Shown piece by piece: positions 12,013 to 22,959 of a stretch of DNA of 64,000 nt (positions are counted from its first letter, which is position 1; each line of letters begins with the position of its first letter). Where the stretch lies: contig CM037877.1 in NCBI GenBank assembly GCA_021292165.1, positions 124,934,402-124,998,401 of the forward strand, written 5' to 3'. The stretch comes from Shinisaurus crocodilurus. Its lineage: Eukaryota > Chordata > Lepidosauria > Squamata > Shinisauridae. The position numbers and the translations under genes were made by a program. The notes beneath the pieces were generated by a model. That model had not been told where the DNA came from. It worked only from the letters and a program-made list of their open reading frames with translations, and did no database searches.

Positions 12013-12141
12013 GAGCCATGGCTAACCATCTTATAACCAATGCTCTCCTTCGTCCTCATGGCACTAACAACCCTTATAACACGTTGCTCGGGGAATCGGC
12101 GGCCTATAACAACCCTTCCGTCAGCATGTACAACACACCAG
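12013..12141 (+). CDS. ADGRL3: ADGRL3 cytoplasmic-tail cassette exon (129 nt)
   Basis: A strong polypyrimidine tract and CAG (acceptor AG 12011-12012) precede the exon, and GT at 12142 follows it. The first two bases (GA) complete a split codon; the rest reads [20 protein letters not shown] then [20 protein letters not shown] and TP, leaving one base (G) for the next codon. I recognise this as the latrophilin-3 tail segment that some mammalian isoforms include and others skip (from memory). Its length is a multiple of three and both splice phases are the same, so inclusion or skipping keeps the frame. It can join either the 52-nt exon at 32212 or the terminal exon at 36845, both of which begin AG and give Glu. 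It lies in the intracellular tail of the receptor. Confidence 0.93.
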
Positions 12142-12626
12142 GTGTGGTGGAGTTCCTCTCATTTTTCTAGTGAGAGTCCTATTTTATGTGGCTTTTATAG
12201 GCACAATTTTTCTTTCTTTTCCTCCCCCCCCTTTATTTTTAATTGAGCACAAATAATTTTCCCCCACCCATTTCAGAACATTTTCACATTTTCCCAGGCT
12301 CTTCCTCAAAGGATCTAAATTAATTTTAAAAGACACCCATTAGTCAGATCTATTCAGATGTGTGTGACCTTTTTATTTAACATTTTCAGTATTATTTTAC
12401 TCTTCAGTATGTGTTTGGTCAGTTGTATCCATTTATCACTTATATATTTCTTTGTCAAATCATTCATTTGAGAAACAGGAACACTGTCCAAGGTAAGTTA
12501 TGTTGAAATAGCCTTTTAACACCAAAACTACTGTTGATTTTTCAAAATTCGGAGCAAGAATAGATTAATGTAGAACATTTGCTAACCTCCTAAAAAACAG
12601 ATTTTTATTAAGTAGTAATACTACTT

Positions 12627-13925
12627 GAATATATCAATTATACATAAGCTTCAACAAAGGCAGACCATGTATATATCCATTAAAGAGTGACATCTATATG
12701 CCATCCATTCAATTGTTGAAAGCGTTGTTAGGTCCTCAATCCATTGCATTATAGGAGGTGAGCATGTATCCTTCTAATGTTGTAATGTTGAAAACCCGCC
12801 TGGACCTGGTGATTTCCCATTATTCATATTGGTAATTGCTTTCATAATTTCCTCCATACGCAAAGGAGCCATGAGAAACTGCTCTTGTGAGGAATTTATG
12901 CATGGAAGATTAATAGGGGGGGGAGCATCCATATCCTGCTCCAATGTTTTTTTACTGGTACTATACAAATCAGAATAAAACTTTAAAAATTGTAAATTTA
13001 TATCTGTGGGAGAGGTAATATACTATCATGCTCATCTTTCATAGCTGAAATAATATTTTACATTATGATGTTTCTGCTGTTTAAGACAATGTGCCAAAAT
13101 CTTACTAGGACATTCTCCATTTCTCAGTAAACAGGTTAAAACAAATTCCGCCTGTTGTGGAATATTATTCAACTCATCTTTAACGTTCCGCAGTTCATGA
13201 TAAATTTGTGCAGTTGGGGAAATGGCAAAGTGGATTATAAGAGATTTCACTTTCTTATTAAGTATTTATTGCATTTTTTAAAAAGTATTATAAGAAGTGT
13301 AGGCAATAAGCTTTACTGGTCTCCCACTCAATGGTGCAAGAATCAACAGAACCCTCATTATCTTCAAAATACTCTAGTAACTTAGCAGAAACCTGATTTT
13401 TAAGTACCTCATCATTAAGAAGAGAAACATTAAGGCGCCAAACACCTTGGCAGATCTGAAAATTGCAACTCCAGGCAGACTGGGGCATGGTCTGAGATTA
13501 TCAGTGAATCAATCTTACAATGTTACAATTGTAACGATCTTACTAATGTAAGATGTACATTGTACAATGTACAATGTAAAATTTTTACAATGTTAAAATT
13601 TGATGTAACAAAGAAGTGGAAACCAAAAAAATAATCTAATCAAAAGCAATTCTGATATACCGATGAAATAAAAATGGAGTCTTTCTCGCCAGGATGCAAA
13701 ATTCTGCAACCATCAATCAAACCAAGTTCAACCATATAGGCCTGAAGTGTAAGCCTCACCACCATTTGCCTCTTAGGAGCAGGCATACTCCTATCCAATG
13801 CTGGGTCTAAAATCTCATTTATGAAATAAAATTGAACTGCATCGAGGAAGTATCAGTCACATAAATCTCACCAACCCAATATTTTCTCAACACATGTTCA
13901 TCTACCTTCAACAAATGGGTTTCTT

Positions 13926-13957
<32 letters not shown>

Positions 13958-14556
13958 AAGAAGAAGAAGAAGAAGAAGAAGAAGAAGAAGAAGAAGAAGA
14001 AGAAGAAGAAGAAGAAGGCGGGGAGCCACATCAGTGTTTAGCTCTTTAACTTAGAAATAACTCTATTCTGCTTGTTTAAATTCTGCAGACTTTCCGTGAA
14101 ATCACATTGAACATAGAAAAAAAAACATATTGTTTGCTGCTCCTCACCTGCAATTCTTACCAATTTTACCAATTTTACAAAAGTTACCTACTATTAAATG
14201 ATACAATATAGAAATCCTTAATATGATACATTTCAGTCCAAAAATTTCAAAACAATTCAAACTTATATTTATTATATTAAACCATACCAAACCTATAAAG
14301 TTAAAGAAAATTAAAAATAACATTGAAAATAACAATGAAAAAAAACATTAAAAATCAAATAACCAAAAAGTGCCAACATCTCCCCCCAAAAAGAGAAGAC
14401 CCCCAAAATATGGTGAAAATAATAAAGAAAAGAAAACCAAACAAAAAAAGAAAACAAAAATTAAGACACCAACTATAGTTTTCTCCTTTTTTTCTTTCTC
14501 TTTTCTTTGTTATGATTTTGTTTTGTTGAAACTTACAATAAAAAATAAATTTTAAA
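12627..14556 (+). mobile_element. L1-clade LINE insertion with inverted 5' part (twin-priming type)
   Basis: A 17-bp direct repeat, AAGTAGTAATACTACTT, lies at 12610-12626 and 14557-14573 and defines the insertion. The right end is A-rich with ACAATAAAAAATAAATTTT, a LINE 3' end in + orientation. In contrast, about 12770-14100 codes for L1 ORF2 on the minus strand: an EN start (NKQNRVISKLK, FLQETHLLKV), an EN end (WRLNVSLLNDEVL) and an RT lead-in (APLRMEEIMKAITNMNNGK, SPGPGGFS). Opposite orientations inside one target duplication fit twin priming. Several stops and a GAA expansion make it inactive. Confidence 0.75.
13928..14017. repeat. (GAA)n microsatellite, about 30 units
   Basis: An uninterrupted AAG/GAA run within the endonuclease-coding part of the L1 fragment, directly beside the FLQETHL codons. 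Read from the minus strand it is a TTC run. Confidence 0.97.
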
Positions 14557-14608
14557 AAGTAGTAATACTACTTATTATTCAGTAGTAATAATAATCCAAT
14601 TAAATTTA

Positions 14609-14877
14609 GGGCACTATCCTATGGCCTCCCAACATTTCGGGGGGGGGGGCATAGGATCATTTGGAGCCCCAGTTCTGAGGTCCTGTGGGGAGGGGAGGAG
14701 GCTGGGGCCGACAGCATATGCCGTATCCAAACAGCACCCCAGCGTCCTTCCCTCCCCCTCCATGGTGCTTCATCTAGACAGCCGAAAACAGCCTTCTAAA
14801 TTAAATGCAGGGCGCAAGGTGCTGGGCAGTGGAGATTGCTTATGTGCATCAAGGGCAGAGGGCATTGGATTGTGCCC
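14609..14877. mobile_element. MITE with GGGCACAATCC-type ends and TTA target site
   Basis: The left end is GGGCACTATCCTATGG and the right end is the complement of GGGCACAATCC. TTA flanks both sides (14606-14608 and 14878-14880). A TTA duplication suggests PIF/Harbinger-like origin, which is inference. The interior is GC-rich. A similar left end is at 39373 (TTAGGGCACAATCCTATACC). Confidence 0.65.
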
Positions 14878-16532
14878 TTAGTTGTGGGGCTTAATTAGTC
14901 CAACTTATTTCAACTGGACTTAAGTGTAGCTATCTTTGAATTAGAGACAGGAGCTACAGTACATTATTAGAGACAGGAGCTACAGTACATTATTCCATAT
15001 GGACCAAAATTGATTCTATTGAATAGAGTTATTCAATCACAGAAGCTTCCTGAAGAGCACAAAGTTCTTACTAGTAAAATCAGGGAAGTTTGTCTTACCC
15101 TATCTGAAATTTAGACCATGGAAATTTCCTCACTCAGAGATACTGAAGTGTGTAAACAGCACCTTCTCAGTATTGTGTGGCCTTCCACTATAAAACGCTG
15201 AATGGTGTTATTAATTTTTCAGCAACAGAGATGAAAGCATGTTGAGTTGACATTTTGTTTTTCTTGCAAATGATTCTCATCTTACAAAACATTTGATGTC
15301 CAGCAACACATTTGGTTCTCTAATAAGCTAATATAGAATGTAAACTATTCTAGTACATACCCATCATAAAGTAATAATGAAGTAATGAAGTAATAATGTC
15401 AATATTCTCAATACTCTTGATAAATATTGAAGAAATACTATTTTATTCACACAAAAAAATAACTTGCCATACCAGAGAACAATATTGAGAGTTATTTTTT
15501 ATATTTCCCATAAAACTGAAAGAAAGAGACTTTACTTTCTGTTGCACAAATATTCTCTGGTGTCTATGACAAGATTACAACTTTGTAATTATTATGCACT
15601 ATGGGTCAGATCCAGACTAAGTTAGTTTGTTGTACTTACATTGAAATCAATAGGGTTTAAATAATGACTAACTTGTCCCATTGATTTCAATGGAACCTAA
15701 GTTCTAACAGTGCATCCTACAGGACTTATTCCCAGGTAAGCATTATAGGATTGCAGCCCTCATCTGGATCTAACCCTACAATAAGATATTACAACCCAAA
15801 AGTGCTGATCTGTGCCACAGTTACTTCCTTCCTTATATCAGTTTGCACCTTTTCCCATTGATTTCATGGTCATGGTTTTGACTGGAGCCTTAATTTTGAA
15901 TAAAAGTGACCCATGATCCCTGGAAACAAAGTGAATGGCATTCTTGTTCTATTTTAATCACTGATAAGCGTTGTATATTTTTTAAACAAAGCAATTGCTT
16001 ATTTGTGTTACATTGTTGCAAATCCAGAATATATCTCAGTACTGTAGGAAAATGGGCAAAGGTGATAATGGATTTCTCTGACTATTGTGCTTTGCTGCTG
16101 ACTTTATCAGACATTGTTCTAGGTGGATTTTATCAGTCTATTATCATGTATAAAATGTTATCAAATAATGAGATAATAATGCTGAACAAGCATAGATACT
16201 TACTAGTTGCCCCTAAAACTATGACAATCTGGGCCACATTGGCCTGCATTGCAGCCTGACAGAGTCCAGTCAGAGCTCTTTACACAATATCTAAAAAGCA
16301 TTGTTCTTTTTAGCTTTGTGGCCACGACTGAGCCAAATTGTTCACAAAACATATATAGCAATTCACAGTCCAGAACCAAGGAAGCTGATAAAATTATCAA
16401 CTGTGAGAGATTTGTGGATGTGCTCCTTTGCTAAGGGCGATGCTGCAACCGAGATCGACAAGACATGAAGGTAGATTCACACAACCACTTCCTGACCTAT
16501 TTATGTAATCCATGCTGATTTTTAGTCTACAC

Positions 16533-16587
16533 CAGGGTTCTCCAACCTTGGGTCCCCAGATGTTTTTGGCCTACAACTCCCAGCATG
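16533..16587 (+). mobile_element. Half copy of the palindromic hAT-type MITE
   Basis: It starts CAGGGTTCTCCAACC and matches the left arm of the 3833 element through TGGCCTACAACT, then continues CCCAGCATGCCCC. The complementary right arm is absent, so it cannot form the hairpin seen at 3833. Confidence 0.75.
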
Positions 16588-16943
16588 CCCCAGCCTATTC
16601 CATTACCATTTTGGGGCATGGGTGGGTTTCAAATGCTGGGGTGGCCACATCACCAAACAATGTATCCAATCCAAAAAGTCAAGTATGCCTCAGAAGTGAC
16701 AGTATGGCTTGACCATGAGTTGCAATGGGATTTGTTAAATCCCGAGGAATAATTGGAATGTGAGAAGCCAAATGGCTAATCTGAAATTGTCCGTAGGTCA
16801 CACCCAGAAACGACATGCATGTCCTTTCATATTCAAGACCGGCACACTCAAATATGAATATTATTTTTCTTTCTTCTTTTGGTCTGCCCTTTTCTACTGT
16901 TCTATCCTCACCTTTGTATTCCTTTCCCCCATCCCCATCTCCC

Positions 16944-18752
16944 ATAGAATCATAGAATCATAGAAAAGTAGAGTTGGAAGGGGCCTACAAGGCCATCGAG
17001 TCCAACCCCCTGCTCAATGCAGGAATCCAGGTCAAAGCATCTCTGACAGATGTCTGTCCAGCCGCACCTTGAATGCTTCCAGACTGGGAGAGCCCACCAC
17101 CTCCCTAGGTAGTTGATTCCATTGTCTTATTGCTCTGACAGTCAGGAAATTTTTCCTGATGTTTAGGTGGAATCTAGGTTCCTGTAACTTGAGCCCATTA
17201 TTCCGTGTCCTGCAAACTGGGATGAACGAGAAGAGATCTTTGCCCTCCTCTGTGTGACATCCCTTCAAATACTGGAAGAGTGCGATCATATCTCCCCTCA
17301 GTCTCCTCTTCTGAAGGCTAAACATGCCCAGTTCTTTCAGTCTCTCCTCATAGGGCCTTGTTTCCAGTCCCTTTATCATCCTTGTTGCCCTCCTCTGAAC
17401 CCTCTCCAGTTTGTCTATGTCCTTCTTAAAGTGAGGTGCCCAGAACTGGACGCAGTACTCAAGATGAGGCCTAACCAGTGCCGAGTAAAGGGGAATTATC
17501 ACTTCCCGCGATTTGGAAGCTATACTTCTATTAATACAGCCCAAAATTGCATTTGCCTTCTTTGCAGCCACGTCGCATTGCTGGCTCATATTCAGTTTGT
17601 GATCTACCACAATTCCAAGATCCTTCTCACTTGTAGTATTGTTGAGCCAAGTGTCCCCCATTCTGTAACTCTGCATTTGGTTTCCTCTCCCTAGGTGCAG
17701 CACTTGGCATTTATCCCTGTTAAATTTCATTCTGTTGTTTTCGGCCCAGCGCTCCAGCCTATCGAGGTCACTTTGAATTTTGTTTCTGTCTTCCAGAGTA
17801 TTAGCTGTTCCACCCAACTTTGTGTCATCTGCAAATTTGATAAGCATTCCCTGTACCTCCTCATCCAGGTCATTAATAAAAATGTTGAAGAGCACCGGGC
17901 CCAGGACCGAGCCCTGTGGTACCCCGCTCGTTACCTCTCCCCAGTTTGAGAAGTAACCATTGATAAGCACTCTTTGAGTCCGATTCTGTAGCCAATTGTG
18001 GATCCACCTGATAGTTGTTCCATCTAGCCCACTCTTAGCTAGCTTACTAATCAGGATATCATGAGGCACTTTGTCGAAAGCTTTGCTGAAGTCCAGGTAT
18101 ATAATGTCCACAGCATTCCCACAGTCCACAAGGGAGGTTACCCGATCAAAAAATGAGATCAGATTAGTCTGACAGGATTTGTTCTTGACAAATCCATGCT
18201 GGCTTCTAGTAATCACTGCATTGTTTTCAAGGTGCTTGCAGACTGACTTCTTTATAATCTGCTCAAAAATCTTCCCGGGGATTGATGTCAGACTGACTGG
18301 CCTATAGTTCCCAGGTTCCTCCTTCTTGCCCTTTTTGAAGATGGGAACAACATTTGCCCTCCTCCAGTCGTCTGGCACTTCACCTGTCCTCCATGATTTC
18401 TCAAAGATAATAGACAGTGGTTCTGAGAGTTCTTCTGCCAGTTCCTTTATTACTCTAGGATGCAGCTCATCAGGCCCTGGAGATTTAAACTCGTTCAGAG
18501 TAATCAGGTGCTCCTTGACAATTTGCCTATCAATCTCAAGCTGCAATTTTGCCCCTTCAGTCTGCATTTCAGGTTTGCCAGGGGGGTCATAGACCCTCTT
18601 TTGGGAGAAGACCGAGCTGAAGTAGGAATTGAACACTTCTGCCTTTTCTTTGTCTTCTGTTATCAATTTGCCATCCTCATTGCGTAGTTGAACCACCAGT
18701 TCTTTCTTCTGTCTTTTACTGTGCATGTATCTGAAGAAAGCTTTTTTGTTGC
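16944..18752 (-). mobile_element. CR1 LINE, 5'-truncated, antisense
   Basis: The 3' end carries the ATAGAATCATAGAATC (reverse of (GATTCTAT)n) terminal repeat typical of CR1. The element runs to 18752, where similarity to the longer copy at 52660 stops. It has no A-tail, as expected for CR1. Predicted protein differs from the 52740 copy at about 16 of 564 positions by eye, so both are young. Confidence 0.9.
17032..18726 (-). CDS. CR1 reverse transcriptase open frame (564 codons, N-terminally truncated)
   Basis: The frame opens at MHSKRQKKELVVQL and runs uninterrupted. RT motifs in order: DDWRRANVVPIFKKG, YRPVSLTSIPGKIFE, GFVKNKSCQTNL, LDFSKAFDKVPHDIL, GVPQGSVLGPVLFN, KFADDTKLGG (catalytic Asp pair) and the [15 protein letters not shown] tail region. 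The C-terminus reads LDRHLSEML. The apurinic endonuclease domain is missing, so although the RT is open the element cannot be autonomous. It encodes the enzyme for target-primed reverse transcription and lies antisense within the ADGRL3 intron. Confidence 0.9.
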   Translation of the reverse strand: MHSKRQKKELVVQLRNEDGKLITEDKEKAEVFNSYFSSVFSQKRVYDPPGKPEMQTEGAKLQLEIDRQIVKEHLITLNEFKSPGPDELHPRVIKELAEELSEPLSIIFEKSWRTGEVPDDWRRANVVPIFKKGKKEEPGNYRPVSLTSIPGKIFEQIIKKSVCKHLENNAVITRSQHGFVKNKSCQTNLISFFDRVTSLVDCGNAVDIIYLDFSKAFDKVPHDILISKLAKSGLDGTTIRWIHNWLQNRTQRVLINGYFSNWGEVTSGVPQGSVLGPVLFNIFINDLDEEVQGMLIKFADDTKLGGTANTLEDRNKIQSDLDRLERWAENNRMKFNRDKCQVLHLGRGNQMQSYRMGDTWLNNTTSEKDLGIVVDHKLNMSQQCDVAAKKANAILGCINRSIASKSREVIIPLYSALVRPHLEYCVQFWAPHFKKDIDKLERVQRRATRMIKGLETRPYEERLKELGMFSLQKRRLRGDMIALFQYLKGCHTEEGKDLFSFIPVCRTRNNGLKLQEPRFHLNIRKNFLTVRAIRQWNQLPREVVGSPSLEAFKVRLDRHLSEML

Positions 18753-21589
18753 ATATGTATGGGAGTTACACGGGGGGGGGGGGAACACCAGGGAAATACA
18801 CTTCTTGTTTTCCCTACTTGTTTAATTTGCCTTGGAGAGCAGATATATTTATCTTTGTTCTATCCCTGATTTTTATCTTTAAAAACACCCTCTTTTTTAA
18901 ATTTGTTTATGAATTTTAAGAATCCATTTTATATATAAAATTACTGCAGGCAAATTACAAATGTCATTTAAAAAGGCTATCAGATCAAATGTAGCACTAA
19001 TAATACCAAGCCTATGGTTTTATCTACCTACCAAATAAACTGCTTGCTGCTTAAACTAACTAATATTTGTGCGTGTAAAAGGGGAAATAATGAGTCAAGA
19101 CAGTATAAATTAGGGCCACGTTTATTGTATAATCAAACTCTGCGAAGGGAAGAAGTGCGGGTCACTAACTATACCATCCAGTGGCCACTACAGGTCTTTC
19201 GGGCGGCACATCCAACCCCAAGGGGTGGCGCCTGTAAATCCCCACCACCACCACCAGTTTTACACCATCCTGGTGCTGGGAGGCTTTCCCAATGTCACCA
19301 CCTCACGGAGCTGCAAAACTCTGAGCGGGAGAGGTGAGTCAGCCTCAAAGGTGATCCTTATCTCCCACACTGCCGCTGGGCTCCCTCCAGGCATGGGATG
19401 TCTCCTAACAAGAGACCACCCCTTTCCACATTGGTAAAAAGCCTGTAAACCAAGGCCATGCCCAATTAACAGGACGTGGACACCATTTGCAGCACCACAC
19501 CTGCAAGGTGAACTATGTATTGCTCCCAGCAGCTACTGGATGATTTTCATTGGCCAAAGCCGCCACATCAGGGCAAGCTGTGACATCAGGGCCATGCCAG
19601 GTTGAACCAGGTTGTTGCCCCCATCTGCAGCACCACAGGTGCAGGGTCGACAATGCATTGCACTTCCGGACACCACTGGATGTTTTCAAGTTGGCTAGTA
19701 ACACAGGCAGTGCCCCGTAGATCAAGCTGGACCTCCACAAATGCAGCTGTCCAAATCCCCAAATGCAAAAGCAGTCAAAGCCCTCACCAAAACACTGTCC
19801 TCCACAGAGGCTGAAGACTGAGCCGCCACCTAAAAAGGAAAGGAAGGTCGTGCTAACGACAAAGCAGACCCCAACTAAATGTTGTGGATTATGTCCTATG
19901 GGAAAGCAGAGACAAGGTTGGGCACTTCCCACAAAGAATGGGAATAGGAGCCCCACCAACTTCTCTGGTGCTCATTGGCTATCCCTGCACTCCAAGAATG
20001 CAGGGGAGAACAAACTGCACCAGTAGATGGGCCGCCGGTATAGGAGGCATTAATTATTCCTAAATAGCGGGAACTTATCCGCCTGCATGTTGGAGGCATG
20101 GTGCAATGGGCTAATGCTTGGAGCAAGGCCCACCTAGTACTCTCTACCTATATCCGATGGTACTTTTGGTAACCGTTAAATTTACGTAAGTCACCGGAAC
20201 CATAAATGTATTCAAATACATCCCAGGCTGCTGGCGATGCCATTATCAGGTCCCAGAACAGGCCAAGTAGTAGAAAGTGTGCAGTTGAATTCCTGGCTAT
20301 TCCGCTTGGAGGTGCAAAGCTATCTAACTAAGAAATTGAAACAAGTGAAATCAGATCGTATGTTGCTTGTGGGCAAATTGTTGGGCATGGCACAACACCC
20401 ATCATTAGTCCCAAACATGTCCCAGTTTGCATGGGTCAGGAGGCGTGACAGGACTGGGGAGCCCACCTGACAAATCATCTCTTGCCACCAGATGAGAACG
20501 CTGTCGGCCTGCACCCAGCTGCAACGATGTGGCTTCTAAATCCCAACAGCCTGAAGGAACAGCCCACGCCACTAAAGGCAAACACTGTTAGCCAACTGAA
20601 TGACAGCAGGGCTGGTATGAATTGCTCCCAGGACAATGCCACCCAGCTGCAACGTTGCAGTCTCTAAAGGGTTTAGAGACAGCATCAGGGCCGGCCAGGA
20701 AGCAACACCCAACATACAAATTGAAGTGCCCTGCAAATGCCTTCCCCAGGGTAAACTTATAGGATCGTGGTATATGTCGACTGAGTACTCGGGGCAATGA
20801 AGTATAGCTAAAGCTTTCCCCTCTGGGTACCACGACACTCACGTTGTCTTCACATGGCACTGGTTGGGGGCAGGTAGACCCATACTCCCTACAGCTGCCC
20901 AAAAGGTGTTGGAAGCCGCAGGCTGTGACGCAAGTTGCGCTCTGGGCCTCCCTGGCAGAAGCTGTGTGGGCCGGTGAATGGGGAGGCTGCAATGGTGCTG
21001 GGAGCCACAGCGAGGCCCACATGGAGCCGGGGGGCTCCGGTAGGAGAATGAGGTGCAGCGGCACTGCTGCATGAGGAGAGAAAGCCGCAGCGGAGAAGTG
21101 CAGTGGCACAAAGTAGCTGCTGAAGGAGTGCAGCGGGGCCTGGACAACCAGTCAGGCCGTTCAAGGTAGGTGACCCGGGGGAGGGGGCCACAGCCGTACT
21201 AAAGCCTCCCCTACCCTGCAACTAATTGCAAGCAGGACAGCAGGGATGCGGTAGAGCGGAGCGGTGCAAAGCAGGGAGCCCAGCAAACCAAGCCAGCCGC
21301 TCAGGGCGGGGGCCTGGAAGTAGGCCACGGCTGTGGTACATGCCACCAAGCCCACCCCAGCCCCATCCAGCAGGCCACAGTAATTCCCGAGCACAAAGAC
21401 CTGTGAGGAGCAGGTTACAGCAGCGGCAGAGGCACCCCCGCAGCACTACACAGACAACCAAACCGTCCGTATGAACACCACGCTGGGTCTTGATAAGGCA
21501 AGAGAAGGCAAAGCAGGACCACATGTCTGTAGGCAATGCAGCACAAAGGACTCTTTTTATCATGAGAGCCACAAAAGAAAGAGGCCAAA
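18753..21589. other. Unassigned block, GC-richer from about 19.1 kb, possibly a retroelement non-coding region
   Basis: No long frame carries a domain I recognise. From about 19100 the block is GC-richer than its surroundings and has imperfect internal repeats: GCAGCACCACACCTGCAAGG near 19490 against GCAGCACCACAGGTGCAGGG near 19628, and CACCCAGCTGCAACGATG near 20512 against CACCCAGCTGCAACGTTG near 20640. It runs directly into 21590-21735, which matches the flank of the tyrosine-recombinase retroelement at 60-62 kb. It may therefore be the long untranslated part of a related element; this is a guess. Confidence 0.35.
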
Positions 21590-21735
21590 GGTGGAGCAGC
21601 CAGGCCTAATATCATCCCTGGTGCCCCGCCCACACAGAGCCTTATTGGAGGGTGAGATAACCCCATAGTGGTCTCACTCTCATTCCCCCCCCACACACAA
21701 AATTCTCCTCGCCCACAGCTGTGCATGGTTGGGGG
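21590..21735 (+). repeat. Copy of the repeat at 61790-61940 (inverted relative to it)
   Basis: Shared blocks in the same order on opposite strands: AGCCAGGCCTAATATC, CCTTATTGG/CCTCATTGG, GTGGTCTCACT, ACAAAATTCTCC and CATGGTTGGGGGAAG. In the 61.8-kb copy this lies upstream of the antisense gag, so it is probably a terminal or 5' region of that retroelement family. Confidence 0.65.
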
Positions 21736-22157
21736 AAGTGTATTAAAATAACACAACTACAAAAAAGAAAAATTATTTTAACTAAATATCATTAATTTCT
21801 ACATACTATATTTAATCCAAAAATCTTACTCAAAAACATTGTTTGATCATTATAGAAAAAACCGCAAAAATACATTGTTTCTGAATTATAGAAAAAACCT
21901 TTAATACCATCTGATCCTAATTGATCCAAATGGTTCAGACATTTCTAATAGCCTTTCTGACCTTTATAAAAAGAATTGTCAGTATAAAAGGAACCACCTC
22001 CCACCTATAATGTACTTCATGTAACAGTGGTAAAATTGTCCCAAAGTGACAAATGTCAGCACTTGAGAATGACTTATTTTTCATAATATTATTGTAATAA
22101 ATTTCACCAGAATAGATACAGTAAACATTTCCCAGACATCCTAAGCAAAATGCCATA

Positions 22158-22560
22158 GGGCAGTGATGGCGAACCTTTTTGAGCCCGAGTGCCCAAACTG
22201 CAACACAAAACCAACTGATTTATTTCAAAGTGCCAACACTGCAATTAAACCTGAATTTAAGTTTTAGTTTTAGAAAACTAAAAACTAAGTTTTAGAAAAA
22301 CAACTCATACAGTTGTCCGAAATAATTAACATCTTTTGTCTTAAAAGAAAAACACAATAACAGAGTTTTCTATGATACAAACAGTTTTTTGTTGGGGGAA
22401 AAAATCAACTCAAAAAATTATTATAGTACTACACTGTACACATAGCCTGAAGGGAATTTATACAAACTTTTAAAATAATTAGGCACATGTATTTTTGGAT
22501 AAGGGATTCTCAACTTGTAATATGATTATATGCCAGACTGAAATTGTATGGGGCAAGCTT
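22158..22560. mobile_element. hAT-like terminus, incomplete element
   Basis: CAGTGATGGCGAACCTTTTT followed by GAGCCCGAGTGCCCAAACTG is a terminus I know from reptilian hAT elements. AT-rich sequence follows. I could not find the complementary right end, so the right limit is approximate. Confidence 0.5.
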
Positions 22561-22959
22561 TACCCCGGGTCCTTTCCCTGCTTCTACAGGTGTTGGATTA
22601 GTAAAAGTAAAAGTCAACCTGTACTAGGATGAGCAAGATAAACAAGAAAACTAAACATGCTTAACACATTTTAAACACTTTATGTCTTGGACTGCAAACA
22701 CTGCATTAGGTAAAAGTTTGCATTGGGCATGCTTTTGCACAATTAATGTGATTTTTGCTATTGCATGCATGCTGATAATTTGTCAAACCTTGGCTCATAC
22801 TCCGTTAGTTTGAGAGCAACACATGCAGCACTCAGGTCAACTGTTAGGGCTTTACATCCAAGCCATGCTCTGTGCATCATTCTTCAAAATCTTTTAAATG
22901 TGATAACAATGTAGACAAGAATTCTGTAACAGGAATTCTAGAATAAAATGATGATGATC

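Noticed and set aside
13501..13600. Repeats such as TTACAATG and GTACAATGTACAATGTA that look like a small array
   Set aside because: Short AT-rich slippage inside the L1 fragment, with no regular unit and spacer as in a CRISPR-type array.
17254..17694. Open + strand frames of 75-146 codons across the CR1 copies (also at 52962, 53488, 54670)
   Set aside because: They are antisense shadows of the CR1 RT; the same peptides recur in each CR1 copy and encode nothing recognisable.
20588..21572. Several minus frames of 88-173 codons (Ala/Leu/Cys/Pro rich)
   Set aside because: A GC-rich, low-complexity look in three frames at once, and no motif. More likely composition than coding.
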